Of a DNA stretch of 20,034 nt, positions 9,081 to 19,010 are shown piece by piece. Source of the DNA: Larix sibirica (Eukaryota > Streptophyta > Pinopsida > Pinales > Pinaceae); NCBI GenBank assembly GCA_004151065.3, contig NWUY0300023267.1, positions 14,827-34,860 of the forward strand, in the 5' to 3' direction. Position 1 is the stretch's first letter; every line of letters begins with the position of its first letter. A program made the position numbers and the translations under genes. The notes below the pieces were generated by a model. That model worked only from the letters and a program-made list of their open reading frames with translations. It was not told where the DNA came from and did no database searches.

Positions 9081-9194
9081 GGGTCCTGGTGAGCATACCC
9101 ATCAGCAAGTGATCCATGCCATGTCTCCCTCTGACTTGGGTCCTGGTGAGCGTACCCATCAGCAAGTGCTCCATGCCTTGTCTCACTCTGACCT
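9081..9194 (+). repeat. 57-bp tandem duplication (two copies)
   Basis: Copy 1 spans 9081-9137 and copy 2 spans 9138-9194. They are back to back and differ at only 5 of 57 positions. Both begin 'gggtcctggtgagc' and end in 'ctctgac'. The high identity suggests a fairly recent duplication relative to the decayed elements around it. The sequence is GC-richer than its surroundings. No protein family was recognised in any frame. Confidence 0.85.
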
Positions 9195-10530
9195 GTAAGT
9201 GTTTCAGGTACGAGAGCTACAGACGAGAGCAGGCATGGCGAGATTTAAAAAAAAAATTAATGTTTGTACCAAGTGTTTCTCTGGGCTAGGTGATAGAATC
9301 CATTTAACCCAGCCAATAGGGGGAGGGGGACGTAGAAATTTGACACCAACCAAAGCATATGAAGAGGGTGATTTAAATTTCGGTGTCGAGGGTCAAATGG
9401 AATTTTCCAAAACAACCAACCTCTGGGATCAAGGATCATCATGGTGTGAACATCGCAAGGTAGGAAAATGACGTAATCACGGAATTTAGTTTTCAAGTTG
9501 GACTGGAATCATCCTGCCATCTCCGCTGACCAAGGGTATGGTTTTGCCTTGCCCCTCCACAACATCTATCAAAGATCATGTCGCTCTTGGATTTCATCCT
9601 TTTGATTGATGTTCATGTCATATATGTCACCATCTTCTTCACCATTGAAACTTGATATCACTGTTGAAATGAATAAATACACATTCAACTTTATTTCAAT
9701 ATTTCATGCATTATACCTTGAAACCTACAAAATGTCTAGCGAGAAGGAAGGATAGAATATGGCTTAAAAATTTGTTAGCATCCCCGTTCAAAATAATCTT
9801 CTTCACTATTAATATCACTATCCAAAATAATCTTGACCTTTCAAAATGCTCAAAGCTGTTCAGCGGAGCAACTTGGATCTTCTAAAATAATTCTTTAACA
9901 AGACAAGTCACATAATGACAATGCTCTTGTTTTTCCTAATTCTAGAGTGATGTTGAATTGGATCTTTTAAAATAATTTCTCTTTTTCTGACCCACCCAAA
10001 TACTTAAGTTACACAAATACTTCCCCTTTCACTTTTATATTTATTTGTAAGTAATTCTTTTGAGGTTTCAGTGTGTTTTTGAAGAATGAGCAGCTTATAG
10101 ATTACAATTGCTGATAGTTTTTTTACGGAATCACGTCTTGACGAAATTCACAAAGAAGGCTATATGAATGGGATTAGTGTTATCAAGTTTGTGGCCGAGG
10201 GACTTTTGTTTGTCGAGGATACTTTTTAAATAAATTTACTATCTCCTAAATAGTTTGGAAGGAACGGTTTATATAAATCGATAGAAGGCAAGTTCTTTGA
10301 AATTCTTAATCGAGCTATAGCCATCTAATTTTTTGATTTTGTTATCCTAATGCTATTGTTGTTCATGTTTTCTCAAAAACTGTGATGGAACTCGAAAAAA
10401 CACCTCCGCCGTGAAGCCGCAAAATGGGTGAGACTTGGATTCTCTTTGGATGGTGGTTCGATTATTACGTGCAAGCAGGAATTGACTTTGAAGTATTTAG
10501 AAGCATTCATGCATTCAAAAAAGTAAGCTC
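9195..10530. other. No gene recognised; mixed composition
   Basis: Both strands at about 9200-9600 carry short open frames (plus 9199-9471, minus 9257-9496) without a recognised domain. From 9650 the region is AT-rich and non-coding in appearance. At 10395-10505 a plus-strand frame of about 45 codons, reading REAAKWVRLGFSLDGGS and ending at a TAA, has coding-like composition but no start, splice context or family that I can support. Confidence 0.35.
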
Positions 10531-10699
10531 AATTATTTCTCCTTAATGAGAATTTAAAACAAGATTAATAATTAAATTCTTCACAACACTCCAAAACTTA
10601 AACTCTATGAAAAGAAATTATTTCTCCTTAATGGGAATTTAAAACAATATAAACAAGTAAATTCTTCAGGATGCTCCAAAACTTAAACTCTGCGAAAAT
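10531..10699 (+). repeat. 85-bp tandem duplication (two copies)
   Basis: Copy 1 is 10531-10615 and copy 2 is 10616-10699. Both start 'aattatttctccttaatg' and share 'ccaaaacttaaactct' near their ends. The central parts differ by several substitutions, so the duplication is older than the one at 9081. The repeat is AT-rich. No coding capacity or known family is evident. Confidence 0.8.
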
Positions 10700-12113
10700 A
10701 TTTTTTTTCGCAAAAATGATTTGTCAATTGACTATTACCAAATGAGTATCATTCAATATATTTTGGTGAAAACCATTTTTGGGGATTGTTATATCAATAA
10801 AAACGGTGAGCTAAGGCTTGTTTTTAGTGGATTTGGTATTTGAGTATTAATTTTTCTTGAAAGATAAATTCATTGTATTCAACTTTTTATTATTATTTAA
10901 CTCAGCATTTGCACGCATATAACAATGACTTAATACATATGAATCGATGCGATAAACATAATTATACAAAGATGAATACGTTTAGGCTTGCTGCATCCTT
11001 TAGAATTAGATTCAAAAGGAGAAAAACGATATCGTGATCAAGTCTTCTACTTAACTCTTAAATAAGAAATAAGAAAGTAAAATAAAAATTCATATAATTT
11101 CTAGCCAGAACTAAAATATATTTTTCATATACTTTCTAACCAGAACAAAATATCTATTGTTGAAGACTTGATTGTGGCCTGCTTCACTCAAATGAATTAA
11201 AGAAAGCGAAAGGGTGGATAGATGCTTTATCTATGCACCAATAAAAGATATTGCTTTGGCAAACAGGCTATCTTGCCAAACATTATTTAATAGATCATCC
11301 TATCTCTCGAAAAGATAAGATGGCCAGCAGATGACATTACTTAAGGTTGTAGATTGATCACGAAGGTAACTAAATAGATCCGTTCTTCATGACCACCTTT
11401 GCATGGAAATGTATTCTCTAATCTTCTTTCTCCTTTTCCGCTAATGTGTAGCTTAAGGTTGTCTGTTATTACTTTTCCAAAATATGTTATTATATTTCAT
11501 CCTATAGTTTAGTCATCTTAATTACATTTCTTGTGTAGTTTAAAAAAACTGAGTTAAAAGGAGTGATAAAAAGGTGATTTTGTAAGAGATTATGCATTTG
11601 TTTCAAGTAATTAAAGAGTTGTAAAGTATTTTTAAATATAATTTTAGGAAGTTTATGTTATTTTGGAATTAGATTTTGTATAAATAATATTTATATACAA
11701 ATATTTTCATATTTATTAATAATAACAATTAATTATGTAGTATATTTTAAAACAAAAAATTGAGTATCAAAATTTTACTAATATTTTCAAAAACATTTTC
11801 ACAATTTAGTTATAATTACATATCATAGTATCTTTAATGCATTGCATAAATGAACATAGATATTTTTTCAATGTTACACTTTGTAAATTATTTTAAGTAG
11901 ATTTTTAGAAATATTTATTTGTGGTGGCTAAATAAAAATGAATAATGCAACTTTAAACAAAGGAAAATGTTGCAATAGAGGAAACATGGTTATTGTTGAT
12001 TGAAATAATAATAATAAATAAACTTCAAACTTATAGTAAATGTTAAACTGGTTAACATTGTTCTTACCAAATAAAACTTCTAGCAATTGCAAATGACTAG
12101 CCAACAGAAGTGC
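10700..12113. other. AT-rich intergenic DNA
   Basis: Dense in A and T homopolymers and stops in all frames, especially 11480-12060. A less AT-rich patch at about 11158-11450 begins with TGTTG, like many plant LTRs, but neither a matching CA end nor flanking duplication was found, so no element is called. Nothing else supportable. Confidence 0.5.
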
Positions 12114-12270
12114 AATGTCAAGGACATTGCCACCTCGTGGCTCTTGTTGGTTTATAGAATGTTAAAAATTATTTTGAAAAATACAAAGAGATTTATAGAA
12201 ATGTATTTATGTAATGTGGATGTTTCATGTATATTAATGATTTCATATTTGTTTTAGTTAAATAAGAGTT
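12114..12270 (+). mobile_element. MITE-like inverted-repeat element, left part
   Basis: Left arm AATGTCAAGGACATTGCC plus CACCTCG (12114-12137) matches the reverse complement of 19012-19035 at 23 of 24 positions, and weaker similarity continues inwards. With LINE B and one copy of its target-site duplication removed, the two parts join into a non-coding unit of about 182 bp with terminal inverted repeats, the form of a MITE. The first 15 bases of the arm are themselves an inverted repeat (AATGTC-aag-GACATT). No duplication flanking this unit was identified, so the superfamily is unknown. Confidence 0.6.
12254..12270. repeat. Target-site duplication of LINE B, left copy
   Basis: TTAGTTAAATAAGAGTT lies directly outside the poly(A) end of LINE B. 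It matches 18994-19010 at 16 of 17 bases. The length is typical of target-primed LINE insertion. Confidence 0.85.
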
Positions 12271-12617
12271 TTTTTTCACATTGAAAAAGCTCTATACCAT
12301 TAAAGTATATAAAATTGGCAAAATTACATCCTCTTCAACTTCCTGATATCCCAAAGGGTAGAACATCACACACATGATCCCTCAATTTGCATCGATAAAC
12401 CCATACATCCGACAAACTTCAACCTTAGGAAGTCCCATAGCCAACTATTAAACCCAAATCCCGAGGGGTACCAATGTTGAAAAAATAAAAAATAAAGAGA
12501 TATATAATACTATAATCGAATACCTACACTATAGCGAAGATACAAAAATGGATCAACAAAATATAAGAACAACCATCCAAGAAGCAGCTAACACGGAAAA
12601 ATAGGAAGGGATCCAGA
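12271..12617 (-). other. LINE B 3' untranslated region, terminal hairpin and poly(A)
   Basis: Non-coding sequence after the RNase H domain. Just before the tail the minus strand carries TTTTTCA-atg-TGAAAAA (12288-12272), a 7-bp stem with a 3-base loop whose 3' arm merges into the A tail. The tail proper is very short and grades into the target-site duplication. A sequence resembling an LTR primer-binding region (near 12470) lies here by chance. Confidence 0.7.
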
Positions 12618-13110
12618 ATCTCACAGTAAATGATCTTCTTTGAGTTCAAAGAAAATACTTCCCTCCCGAGCAGATAGACCCCGCCTGGACATCAGATCTG
12701 CCTTAGCATTGTCAGCATGAAATATATGGTGAAAACAAATCCCCTGCATCTCCAGAAGTAGCCTTTGAATTTGACACATCCAGGATGATATAACGATAGC
12801 ATGTATGTCCCACGTATGTCCCCCATATGACTGACCCAATTAATGATGATCCTAGAATCCCCGGAGACATGAACCAATTCGATCTTTTGTTGTTTGGAAA
12901 ATTAACGCACCATCCACAGTGCAATCAATTTTTCCCTGGTGTTGGACCCAATGCCATAATTCATCCACAAAAAATAGCTACTACGATCATCCATTTTAAT
13001 GACAGCTCTTGCACCGCACTTTGAACCCGAAGACTGAGATGCACCATCAAAACATGTAGCAACATCCGAAAATGATAGAAGTGTTGGCGATATTGGAGGT
13101 TTATGTGTTA
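12618..13110 (-). pseudogene. LINE B ORF2, RNase H domain
   Basis: Reads FDGASQSSGSKCGA (Asp codon at 13048-13046), GIGSNTREKLIALWMV, HVSGDSRIIINWV and, after a frameshift, FHIFHADNAKADLMSRRGL. These match the first, second, third and fourth active-site segments of plant LINE RNase H. In the second segment the family usually has Ala-Glu-Leu where this copy has Glu-Lys-Leu, so the catalytic Glu may be lost. Stops occur near 13110-13120 and in the middle of the domain. The domain would degrade RNA in the RNA-DNA hybrid. The chain ends shortly after KEDHLL at 12621. Confidence 0.75.
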
Positions 13111-14350
13111 TATCATTTCAATTTCATGTAGCTTCACAATACCCTGCCATGGCTTTTCCAACACATCTATAGGGGAAGATAAACTTATTTTCAAAGATAA
13201 GGAGGTTATTGGACTTCCAAGTTTCCCAGAGTGTGTAAACAGCTAGCTCACCCAGCCTTCCATTTGAAGCGAACCAATTTTGCAGGCACTCCTGTGGGGA
13301 GGATCCATTCCAATCCCTGATAATAGGAAAAGAAATTCCAACATACTCCCATACCTGTAATAGATATTGATAATCCATAAATATATGGGAGACCGAGTCT
13401 TCAGCAAGTTTATAAAGTATGCATATGTTTGGTCCATTATATCCACGTTTCTGCAATTTTTTCCAAGTTAGGAGCCTGTCTTCAAGGGTCGTCCATATAA
13501 AAACTTTTAGCTTGAGCGTAAGTCTCCACTTCCATCATACACCATGCCACCATTCCAGGTTGATAGGAGATGCTTGGAATAATACCTCGTAAGCCAGTTT
13601 TGTTTTCAAGCTTCCCGAATGTGAATTCCAAGTCCAGACAGGGTTGTCACTGCTTTCTGTTATTCTTACATTTCCATGGAGAAGACCATGTGTATATTCA
13701 TTCCATTCCTTAGCCATTACTCCCCATAGACCAATATGTTCGGCACTCAACCATTTTTGGTTGGGAAAAGTATTTGGGACCGCCGAGATAGCATGATGGA
13801 GAGTGTATATACCACGATTATGCAACAGATAAATTAAATTATTCGAAATTTTGTAGCAACATGGGCCTCCAACAATTGGGTCTTCTCCTATCATGATAGA
13901 TCGACCATTTCTCGGGCACCACGCAATCCACTCAGCCAGAACAATGTATGCCGAAATCAGGCCCGCCCAAGTGTTGGATACTTTCTTTGCAAGTTTAACA
14001 GGGCATCAAAGCCATTGTGTGACTGAGAGACCCCTTAAATAATTATCTTTGATGATATCAACCCATAAACCTTTCACCATGAATGCCCTCCAGAGACTTT
14101 TATCCATAAGGGAATTGGAGAATGCAAAGATGTTCTTTACATACCATCCGCCATTTTTAAACGGACTAGCTACCTTACACCATTCCACTAGATGGATTTT
14201 ATGGATGTCTTTTCCAGACCATATGAAATCATGGATTCTCCTCCTGATACCTGGAAGGATTGTTTTTGGAACTTTACTTAATGACATCCAATAAACACCG
14301 AGGTTCTGCAGAACCGATTTGGCAAGTGTGACCCTGACACCCATGGACAA
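13111..14350 (-). pseudogene. LINE B ORF2, thumb-to-zf-RVT part
   Basis: SMGVRVTLAKSVLQNLGVYW and IHDFIWSGKD (14350-14200) are the conserved post-RT segment. FKNGGWYVKN and KSLWRAFMVKGLW follow, then after a frameshift IGEDPIVGGPCCYKI and WTWNSHSGSLKTKLAYEVL. The zf-RVT-like zinc region near 13440-13340 reads NICILYKLAEDSVSHIF then VWEYVG; the second Cys of the usual CxxC is Tyr here. LWETWKSNNLLIFENK (about 13215-13170) corresponds to the conserved linker before RNase H. Three long open stretches (14350-14006, 13894-13535, 13456-13124) are separated by stops or shifts. Confidence 0.8.
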
Positions 14351-15506
14351 CCATCTCCAACACCTCTGATGTATTCTCCTATAAAATATTTCGAATAGCC
14401 AGTACCAGTCCTTAATAACATATGCATTAGGCTTTATGAAATATCCCAGTTAGCATGTACCACATGCTAGATCCTTCATTTCATATTGCATAAGTTCATG
14501 TATGTCCAACTTCGTTGCCTAATACACCTTGTGTTCCAAGGAGATTGATTTACTACGATTAATTTCCATGCATGTAGATCTGCAGAAGAGACCAAGAATA
14601 TTTTTTATACAAGTCCATTCATATTTTTAGCTTTGATGTGTAACCGCTATATTTTGTGTAACCTTTATGCCAGATATTTCTCGGTTTGTTTTAGCTTTGA
14701 TTAGCATTCTACTCATCCCTTCGATGACAATCAGAAAGAGGAGAGGAGACAAGGGGAAGCCTTGCATGAGGCCACGTGAGCATGTGAATAAATCTGTAGG
14801 GATTCCATTTATCAAGACTGAGTACTTCATTGATGTTACACATGCCATGATCCACTTCATTGCCTTCCATGGAATTCCAATTTGTATTAGAGCCAATTGA
14901 AGAAATCCCCAGTTTACTTTGTCATATGCCATCGATGGGTCCAGTTGTAGGATAAGTTCCTTAAGATTCCGACTTTTTATACTATGAAATGTTTCTTGAG
15001 CCACCCCTATAGCATCAAGGATTTTCCTGTTATTCATAAAGGAAAATTGTTCTTTTGATAAGCAATTAGATAAAACCGCTTGATACAGTTGCAATAATCT
15101 TAGCAACAACTTTGTATGCTAGATTACATAAGGAGATGGGTTTGTACTCATTGAATGATGTCGGATTGGATGATTTAGGAATCAAGGCTATAAATTTTGA
15201 GTTTAATGCCTCAGGGATCCTACTCGGAAGTCTGGTGTCTTCCACCATGGCAAGTAGATCTACCCCCATAATGTCAAAAAATTACAAGTATAGCTCCACG
15301 GTCCATCCATCTGGACTGAGGATTTTTTCTTTTGCAAATCCCTTCAAGACTTTATGGATCTCCATTAATGTTACTTGATTGTATACCTCCTCGCCCTCCT
15401 CAATTGAGAAAAGTTGCGGTAATTCCCTAATCACCTGTATTAGTTCCCTTATAACTTGTACCTCAGGGTCCTGGTAGTATTTTTGAAAATGACTTATATC
15501 TTCCCT
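14351..15506 (-). pseudogene. LINE B ORF2, reverse transcriptase lacking motif C
   Basis: Downstream of the TAG at 15509-15507 the frame continues through SPDGWTVELY, EYKPISLCNLAYKVVAKII and, after a shift near 15090, NNRKILDAIGVAQETF. Motif A region LDPSMAYDKVNW has its Asp at 14923-14921. Motif B region reads RGLMQGFPLSPLLF (about 14775-14740). Motif C is gone: GIKVTQNIAVTH is followed at once by Gln-Ser-stop and then YEWTCIKNILGLF. The same interval in LINE A has 16 residues including FVDD. A deletion with a net loss of about 33 bases (near 14630-14642) explains this. Family knowledge: without the two motif C aspartates the polymerase is dead. Confidence 0.85.
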
Positions 15507-16700
15507 CTAAAGGTCTATTTGTTTTTTTATCCATTCACTTTCCTCCGATTTTCTAGACCATATTGAGTTATGTATCCTTCTCCCATCTGCAAATTTGTGA
15601 AAGTATTTATTGTTGCCATCCCCCAACTTTATCCACAGAGCTCCGCTCTTTAGCCGCCATGATTCTTCTTCTTTTTGCAATATGCTTAATTTCCTTTGCT
15701 CCAACGCCTGTAAGGATATATAAAGATGACCTATAAATAATCCATCAAAAAGCATCTTATGGATGTTGTCAATGTTCTTCTCAACCTCTATGAGTTCAAG
15801 CCTCTGTTCTTTTTTCCTGATTCTTTCCCAATTGATAACCCCTGATTTCAGGTTCTTTAATTTTTTGACTAGATAATATGATGGAGGATCAAAATTTTGA
15901 TTCTCGAAATCCAGCAAATTATGTTGAACCATGGATTTAAAGGCCGCATCGTTGTTCCACATATGATTATACTTGTAGGGGTAATACGATCTTTTCTCCT
16001 CAAAGTCTAATTCCATAAATATCAGACTGTGATCCGAAATGTAGACCTTATCTATCCAGGATTTGAATCTGTGTGCCGAGTCCACTAGTGTATCTCCCAT
16101 CATAAACTTGTCTAATATTTTTGAGATTCTATCCAATCCTTGTCTTCCATTACTCCACGTTGGGCCAAGTGGAAGGGGTTCAATATCTACTAGAACAACC
16201 GTAATGAACAAATCCTTGAAATTTTTTCCTAAAGTATCATGTCGAGAATTTGATCCCCATATTTCAGATGATGATAACATAATATTCAGATCCCCCCCAA
16301 GCAACAAGTTATTCTCCTCAAGCATTGCCACCGCTTCATCACTTTCCCAAAATTCCTTACGGTCCTGATATGGTGCATAATAGTTTATACAACTTAAAAT
16401 TCCTGCATATCCAGTTACATACCCAGTTAATTTAATACCAAGCACAATGACTGGACCAATTAGGTTACATGTTCTAGGTTTCCAGCCCCCCAATATTATT
16501 CTATATTGGCCCATAGAGTCCATCAAGACAACTACCTAGTCCCTCTTCATTTTAAGGAAAAATAGCTGAGCCTTTTCAGTTGTAGCCATGGTGTCTTGAA
16601 GAAAGATCATATCTGGTTTCTCGTTCTCCAATAATCTCTTTAGGGATAATATTTTCGGAGGGCCCCCAATCCCTCTAATATTGAGAGACATAATGATCAT
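15507..16700 (-). pseudogene. LINE B ORF2, endonuclease part
   Basis: Starts at the ATG at 16700-16698, which overlaps the ORF1 stop. It reads MIIMSLNIRGIGG (catalytic Asn), FLQDTMATTE (the usual Glu is Asp here), then an in-frame TAG at 16538-16536, then 339 uninterrupted codons. These contain CINYYAPYQDRKEFWES, GGDLNIMLSS (GDLN at 16295-16284), GPTWSNGRQGLDRISK and ISDHSLI (SDH at 16037-16029). Apart from the Glu-to-Asp change the endonuclease active site looks complete. The stop at 16536 replaces what is probably Trp. The frame ends with a TAG at 15509-15507, after the linker segment that precedes the RT. Confidence 0.85.
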
Positions 16701-18617
16701 TTCTTAACCCTTGACAGGGCTTTCATGCCTCTAAGAACCCTTTTGGAGTTAGTATATATCGACACAGGTTCATCTTCAATTGTAGGGGTGTTTTTTTCCA
16801 CCATCGCACTTAATATTTTCCCCTTCCTCGCACTCCTCATTTTTATAGGAGAAATATTTTGTGCTAGACCCCCTTGCTATATCCCCTTTGCATGTCTCAT
16901 ATCATGGGTTATATCCACCTCTTCATCTGAGCCATGCCCCTTCCCCTTATCCGCTAGCATGTTCCCGATGTATGTAATGAGAGTAGTTTTTTTTTAAGAC
17001 AATACAATAGGATGGCCTAGGTGAATTAGGCTCATTTGTCATGTTGGGTGGGGAAAATATTAAACCTTCTCGCTTATCTATAGAGCACTTATGCTTATCA
17101 CCTATATGTTCTGAAGATCGCAAAGGGTCACCTTGATCCTCCACAGGAGACTATTGATGTAGAGATGTGTTTTTTCCTAGAGATACTGGATTGACTGTCA
17201 GGGATAGGTGCTTAGCTAGTGATGTCAAAGCAACATTTGGGATGCTCTTCTTCAGAGGTGAATTATGAAAAGTGTGTTCCGGTGTTACAGCTTGGGTCTC
17301 TCCATTCAAAGGATAGTTCAACCCAGTTTCAGTTACCTTAATCCCTTGGTAAAAGTACGAGCCACCACCAATGACTGCATCCCCAATATTTGATTCCTTA
17401 CCCTCTAAAACTTGTATAAAATCCCTCTCATCAACATATAATGAATCTAAAAAAACAGGTGCCAAGGTTTTTAGCTTACCTAGTAAGGAAAACGGATTCG
17501 GAGCCCAGTCGTTAAGTGTGGATTGCATAGGTTGTTGAGGTGTGTCTTGGATCTCCGATGACCCTTCCGATCCAGAACCCCCATCTGAAGTCCATGCATA
17601 TACCTCATCCGACTCTGAGCCCAACACACTACAATCCCTCCATAAATGGCCAACAACATGACATCTCGAGCAATGAAATGGAAAACCCCAGTAATCCAGT
17701 GTTTGTGTAAATTTTTTGCCACACCATTCTATATCTAGTTTCTCCAATAACCCTTTGGACATATCAATCTCAACCAACACACGACCAACACGTCTGTCCA
17801 TGCCTTTAAGGGATTCCTCCATGATATGCATAAATCTACCAATGTGGTTCGCTACAGCCGAAAATGCCTCCACATTCCAAAGTGGTAGAGGGAAGCCCGG
17901 AATGTGTACCCATAGGTGCCTGAATCCAATATGATCCATGTCCGGGTCAAACCTCAAATACTACCTTTTCATCATAAGGATACCATGTCCTTTGATCCAA
18001 GTTTTTTCTAGTATAAGAGATGCATGTTCTTCCGATCTGAAGTAGAAACTATACCAACCATTTTTTAAGATGAGTACCTCTGGCTTATACCCTATCAATG
18101 GAGGCCAAGTAGCATCTACCCAGTGGTTGATGTCGCAGGGATTCATTTCCCTGTAGCTAAATTTTCCCGCAAGACCTTTCAGGTTTAGGGCTGCAATCCC
18201 TTCCAGGCCAATGTTTTTACCAATAGTCATACAACCCATCTTCTTTCTCAGGTGCCACTTTATGATTTTGCGTACCTGACCCTGTCTTCTATATTTCATA
18301 TGTTGATGATAACGATTAGTTGGATTATCAGTGTTGGGTATATTGTCCTGATTCCTAGGGTTTTCATTGGATACACTATTCATGAACCTAATAGCCCGGG
18401 TCCTAGAGTACAGGGTATCCCCACTTGGGTCATTTGACTTGGTTGGACCCCCACCATCTTCCAAGATTTTAGTTGCTTTTTCCATGTTTTCCTGCCATAA
18501 TTCCCTATATTCTTCATCTATTGTTGCTAGAATCGCCCGAGCCCATCCCTCATCCGACATCCCTTGTCTGGAAACATTGGAATCCTCCCCCACAGAATCC
18601 AAGTGTTTGTTCCCCAT
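16697..18617 (-). pseudogene. LINE B ORF1: DUF4283 plus CCHC zinc-knuckle protein
   Basis: The ATG at 18617 is preceded in frame by a TAA nine bases upstream, which supports this start. DUF4283 spans about 18300-17700: INHWVDATWPPLIGYKPEV, LILKNGWYSFYF, FRHLWVHIPGFPLPLW and GRVLVEIDMSKGL. The chain is cut by a TAG at 17963-17961 in the sequence MMKR-stop-YLRFDPD, a site where Trp would be expected. The CX2CX4HX4C knuckle CSRCHVVGHLWRDC is at 17672-17631. A second TAG at 17153-17151 is followed by a further open stretch in the same frame. A run of nine A (16995-16987 on the minus strand) is the likely frameshift site. In the final frame ORF1 ends in a TGA at 16699-16697. Confidence 0.85.
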
Positions 18618-18993
18618 TCTATATTAGCCAATATGCACGTGGCTTTCCCTATAACCCTGTAAAGTCCCTATCTTCCTTCTGACAAGAGGTTTCAACCTGC
18701 ATAATAACAGTCTAGTGTTTTCCAGTGCACCCCCATTCCGACCATAGTCTTGGCTGACAGAATCAACACAATTTCATTTTTATTTTATTTTTTCCAATAT
18801 CCAAGATATTTCAGGCCCTAATCCCTAATGGTGTAATCCCATCTTACACTAGCTAAAGTTGCCTCACCATCGTGCCCATATATCCCTTTTCATCATATAC
18901 CTCCTCCAGATTAACACTCTGTATCAACCGCCTTGCCAGCCATCTCGACCAACAAAACCCTAATCGCGTTACAGAGCTCTCTCCTCACAGACC
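18618..18993 (-). other. LINE B 5' leader
   Basis: From the 5' end next to the right target-site copy, the minus strand reads 'ggtctgtgaggagagagctc' and includes 'gattagggttttgttggtcg', a composition common at plant LINE 5' ends. No protein domain is present. The internal promoter expected for LINEs would lie here, but no specific element was recognised. Confidence 0.65.
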
Positions 18994-19010
18994 TTAGTCA
19001 AATAAGAGTT
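18994..19010. repeat. Target-site duplication of LINE B, right copy
   Basis: TTAGTCAAATAAGAGTT, differing from the left copy (12254-12270) at one base. It lies immediately upstream of the LINE 5' end and immediately inside the right arm of the MITE-like element. Confidence 0.85.

Larger units (their letters stand above)
12271..18993 (-). mobile_element. LINE copy B (plant L1 type), essentially full length
   Basis: A 6.7-kb minus-strand LINE bounded by a 17-bp target-site duplication. From 5' to 3' it has a leader (18993-18618), ORF1 (18617-16697), ORF2 (16700 to about 12618), a 3' untranslated region (12617-12289) and a hairpin merging into the poly(A) end at 12271-12288. It belongs to the same broad type as LINE A but is clearly diverged. 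Despite full length it is inactive: several amber stops, frameshifts and a deletion of the RT catalytic box. It landed within the right-hand terminal inverted repeat of a small MITE-like element. Confidence 0.9.

Noticed and set aside
9081-9194. CRISPR-like direct repeats
   Set aside because: Only two copies with no spacer between them, in an evident plant nuclear context.
9199-9496. Overlapping open frames on both strands (90 and 79 codons)
   Set aside because: Neither shows a recognisable motif, and frames of this length occur by chance in a GC-richer patch.
11158-11450. Possible solo LTR beginning TGTTG
   Set aside because: No CA-terminated partner end and no flanking target-site duplication could be found by eye.
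12460-12490. 'ggtaccaatgttg'-type sequence resembling an LTR primer-binding site
   Set aside because: It lies inside the 3' untranslated region of LINE B, with no LTRs around it.
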